Assembly (NCBI GenBank): GCA_003452275.1
Contig: DMIT01000126.1
Span: 1 to 6,237, forward strand
Direction: 5' to 3'
Length of the DNA: 6,237 nucleotides
From: Rhodospirillaceae bacterium
GTDB lineage: Bacteria; Pseudomonadota; Alphaproteobacteria; Micavibrionales; Micavibrionaceae
In this document: one piece after another, positions 6,074 through 6,237 of the stretch
Layout of the letters: each line of letters opens with the position of its first letter
Position numbering within the stretch: the stretch's first letter is position 1
Notes under the pieces: model-generated
Databases searched by the model: none
Seen by the model: only the letters and a program-made list of their open reading frames with translations
What the model was told of the DNA's origin: nothing
Made by a program: the position numbers and the translations under genes

Positions 6074-6237
6074 ATGATTCTTTCAAAAACACTTCCTAAA
6101 ATCGCTGCCCTGCTTGTATTGGGCAGCTTTGTTATGCCGGCTGCGCAGGCCGCCGATGCAACACCGGTTGCGGTCAAGGCCCCTGCCAATAACGAACAAC
6201 TGGCTCTGAACTTTGTCAAGGATACTGCCGAAAAAGG
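6074..6237 (+). CDS. Secreted protein, probably the MlaC/Ttg2D phospholipid-binding protein (N-terminal 54 codons; continues beyond the right edge)
   Basis: The ATG at 6074 opens a frame that stays open to the edge. Residues 1-26 form a clear Sec signal peptide: Lys residues at 5 and 9, hydrophobic core 'IAALLVLGSFVMP', and a likely AQA|AD cleavage site after residue 26. A short Ala/Pro-rich linker follows, then 'NNEQLALNFVKDTAEKG' (39-55), which resembles the start of mature MlaC proteins, where an 'A..FV' helix opens the fold. MlaC carries phospholipid across the periplasm between MlaA and the inner-membrane MlaFEDB transporter. AGG at 6065-6067 lies 6 bases before the start as a ribosome binding site. 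The function rests largely on adjacency to mlaA, since mlaA and mlaC are often neighbours in alphaproteobacteria, and only 28 mature residues are visible. The gene is separated from mlaA by a terminator, so it may have its own promoter. Another secreted protein is possible. Confidence 0.6.
   Translation, partial: MILSKTLPKIAALLVLGSFVMPAAQAADATPVAVKAPANNEQLALNFVKDTAEK

Noticed and set aside
6019..6219. 66-codon minus-strand frame with a signal-peptide-like start
   Set aside because: Its Ala-rich start is the antisense of the real signal peptide on the plus strand, and its C-terminal part is AT-rich intergenic DNA and the hairpin. The plus-strand gene has a ribosome binding site, a better signal peptide and an open frame to the edge.

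Overview
The window looks like ordinary chromosomal DNA of a Gram-negative alphaproteobacterium. The strongest clue is the partial gene at the left edge. It matches the alphaproteobacterial form of AddB, which opens with a 'TIPSGTGF' segment instead of a P-loop. The LPS-export and outer-membrane lipid-asymmetry genes show a two-membrane cell that makes LPS. Base composition looks moderate, about half G+C by eye. A lineage outside the very GC-rich groups, such as Micavibrio-like or Rhodospirillales-related bacteria, is possible but only a guess.

Layout, left to right. On the minus strand, pepA (leucyl aminopeptidase, complete, 512 aa) is followed after 9 bases by addB (DNA double-strand break repair), which starts at GTG and runs off the left edge after 365 codons. 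A 137-base divergent intergenic region carries a tandem 9-bp direct repeat, an 11-base palindrome and a possible pepA promoter. On the plus strand, lptF and lptG overlap by 4 bases. About 176 gene-free bases follow, with an AT-rich patch and a CtrA-like motif. Next come mlaA (outer-membrane lipoprotein), a strong intrinsic terminator, a second perfect hairpin, and the first 54 codons of a secreted protein that is probably MlaC.

How the genes fit together. LptF and LptG are the membrane subunits of the inner-membrane ABC transporter that extracts LPS and drives it to the outer leaflet of the outer membrane. MlaA removes mislocalised phospholipid from that same leaflet and passes it to periplasmic MlaC for return to the inner membrane. 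The plus strand therefore groups LPS delivery with the removal of misplaced phospholipid. The minus strand pairs a housekeeping peptidase with recombination repair, with no evident functional link.

I found no mobile element, CRISPR array, tRNA, rRNA or clear sign of horizontal transfer, and no convincing new biological system. The points worth a second look are the gene neighbourhoods (lptFG next to mla, and pepA followed by addB), the repeats between pepA and lptF, the paired hairpins between mlaA and the mlaC-like gene, and a CtrA-like site ahead of mlaA.
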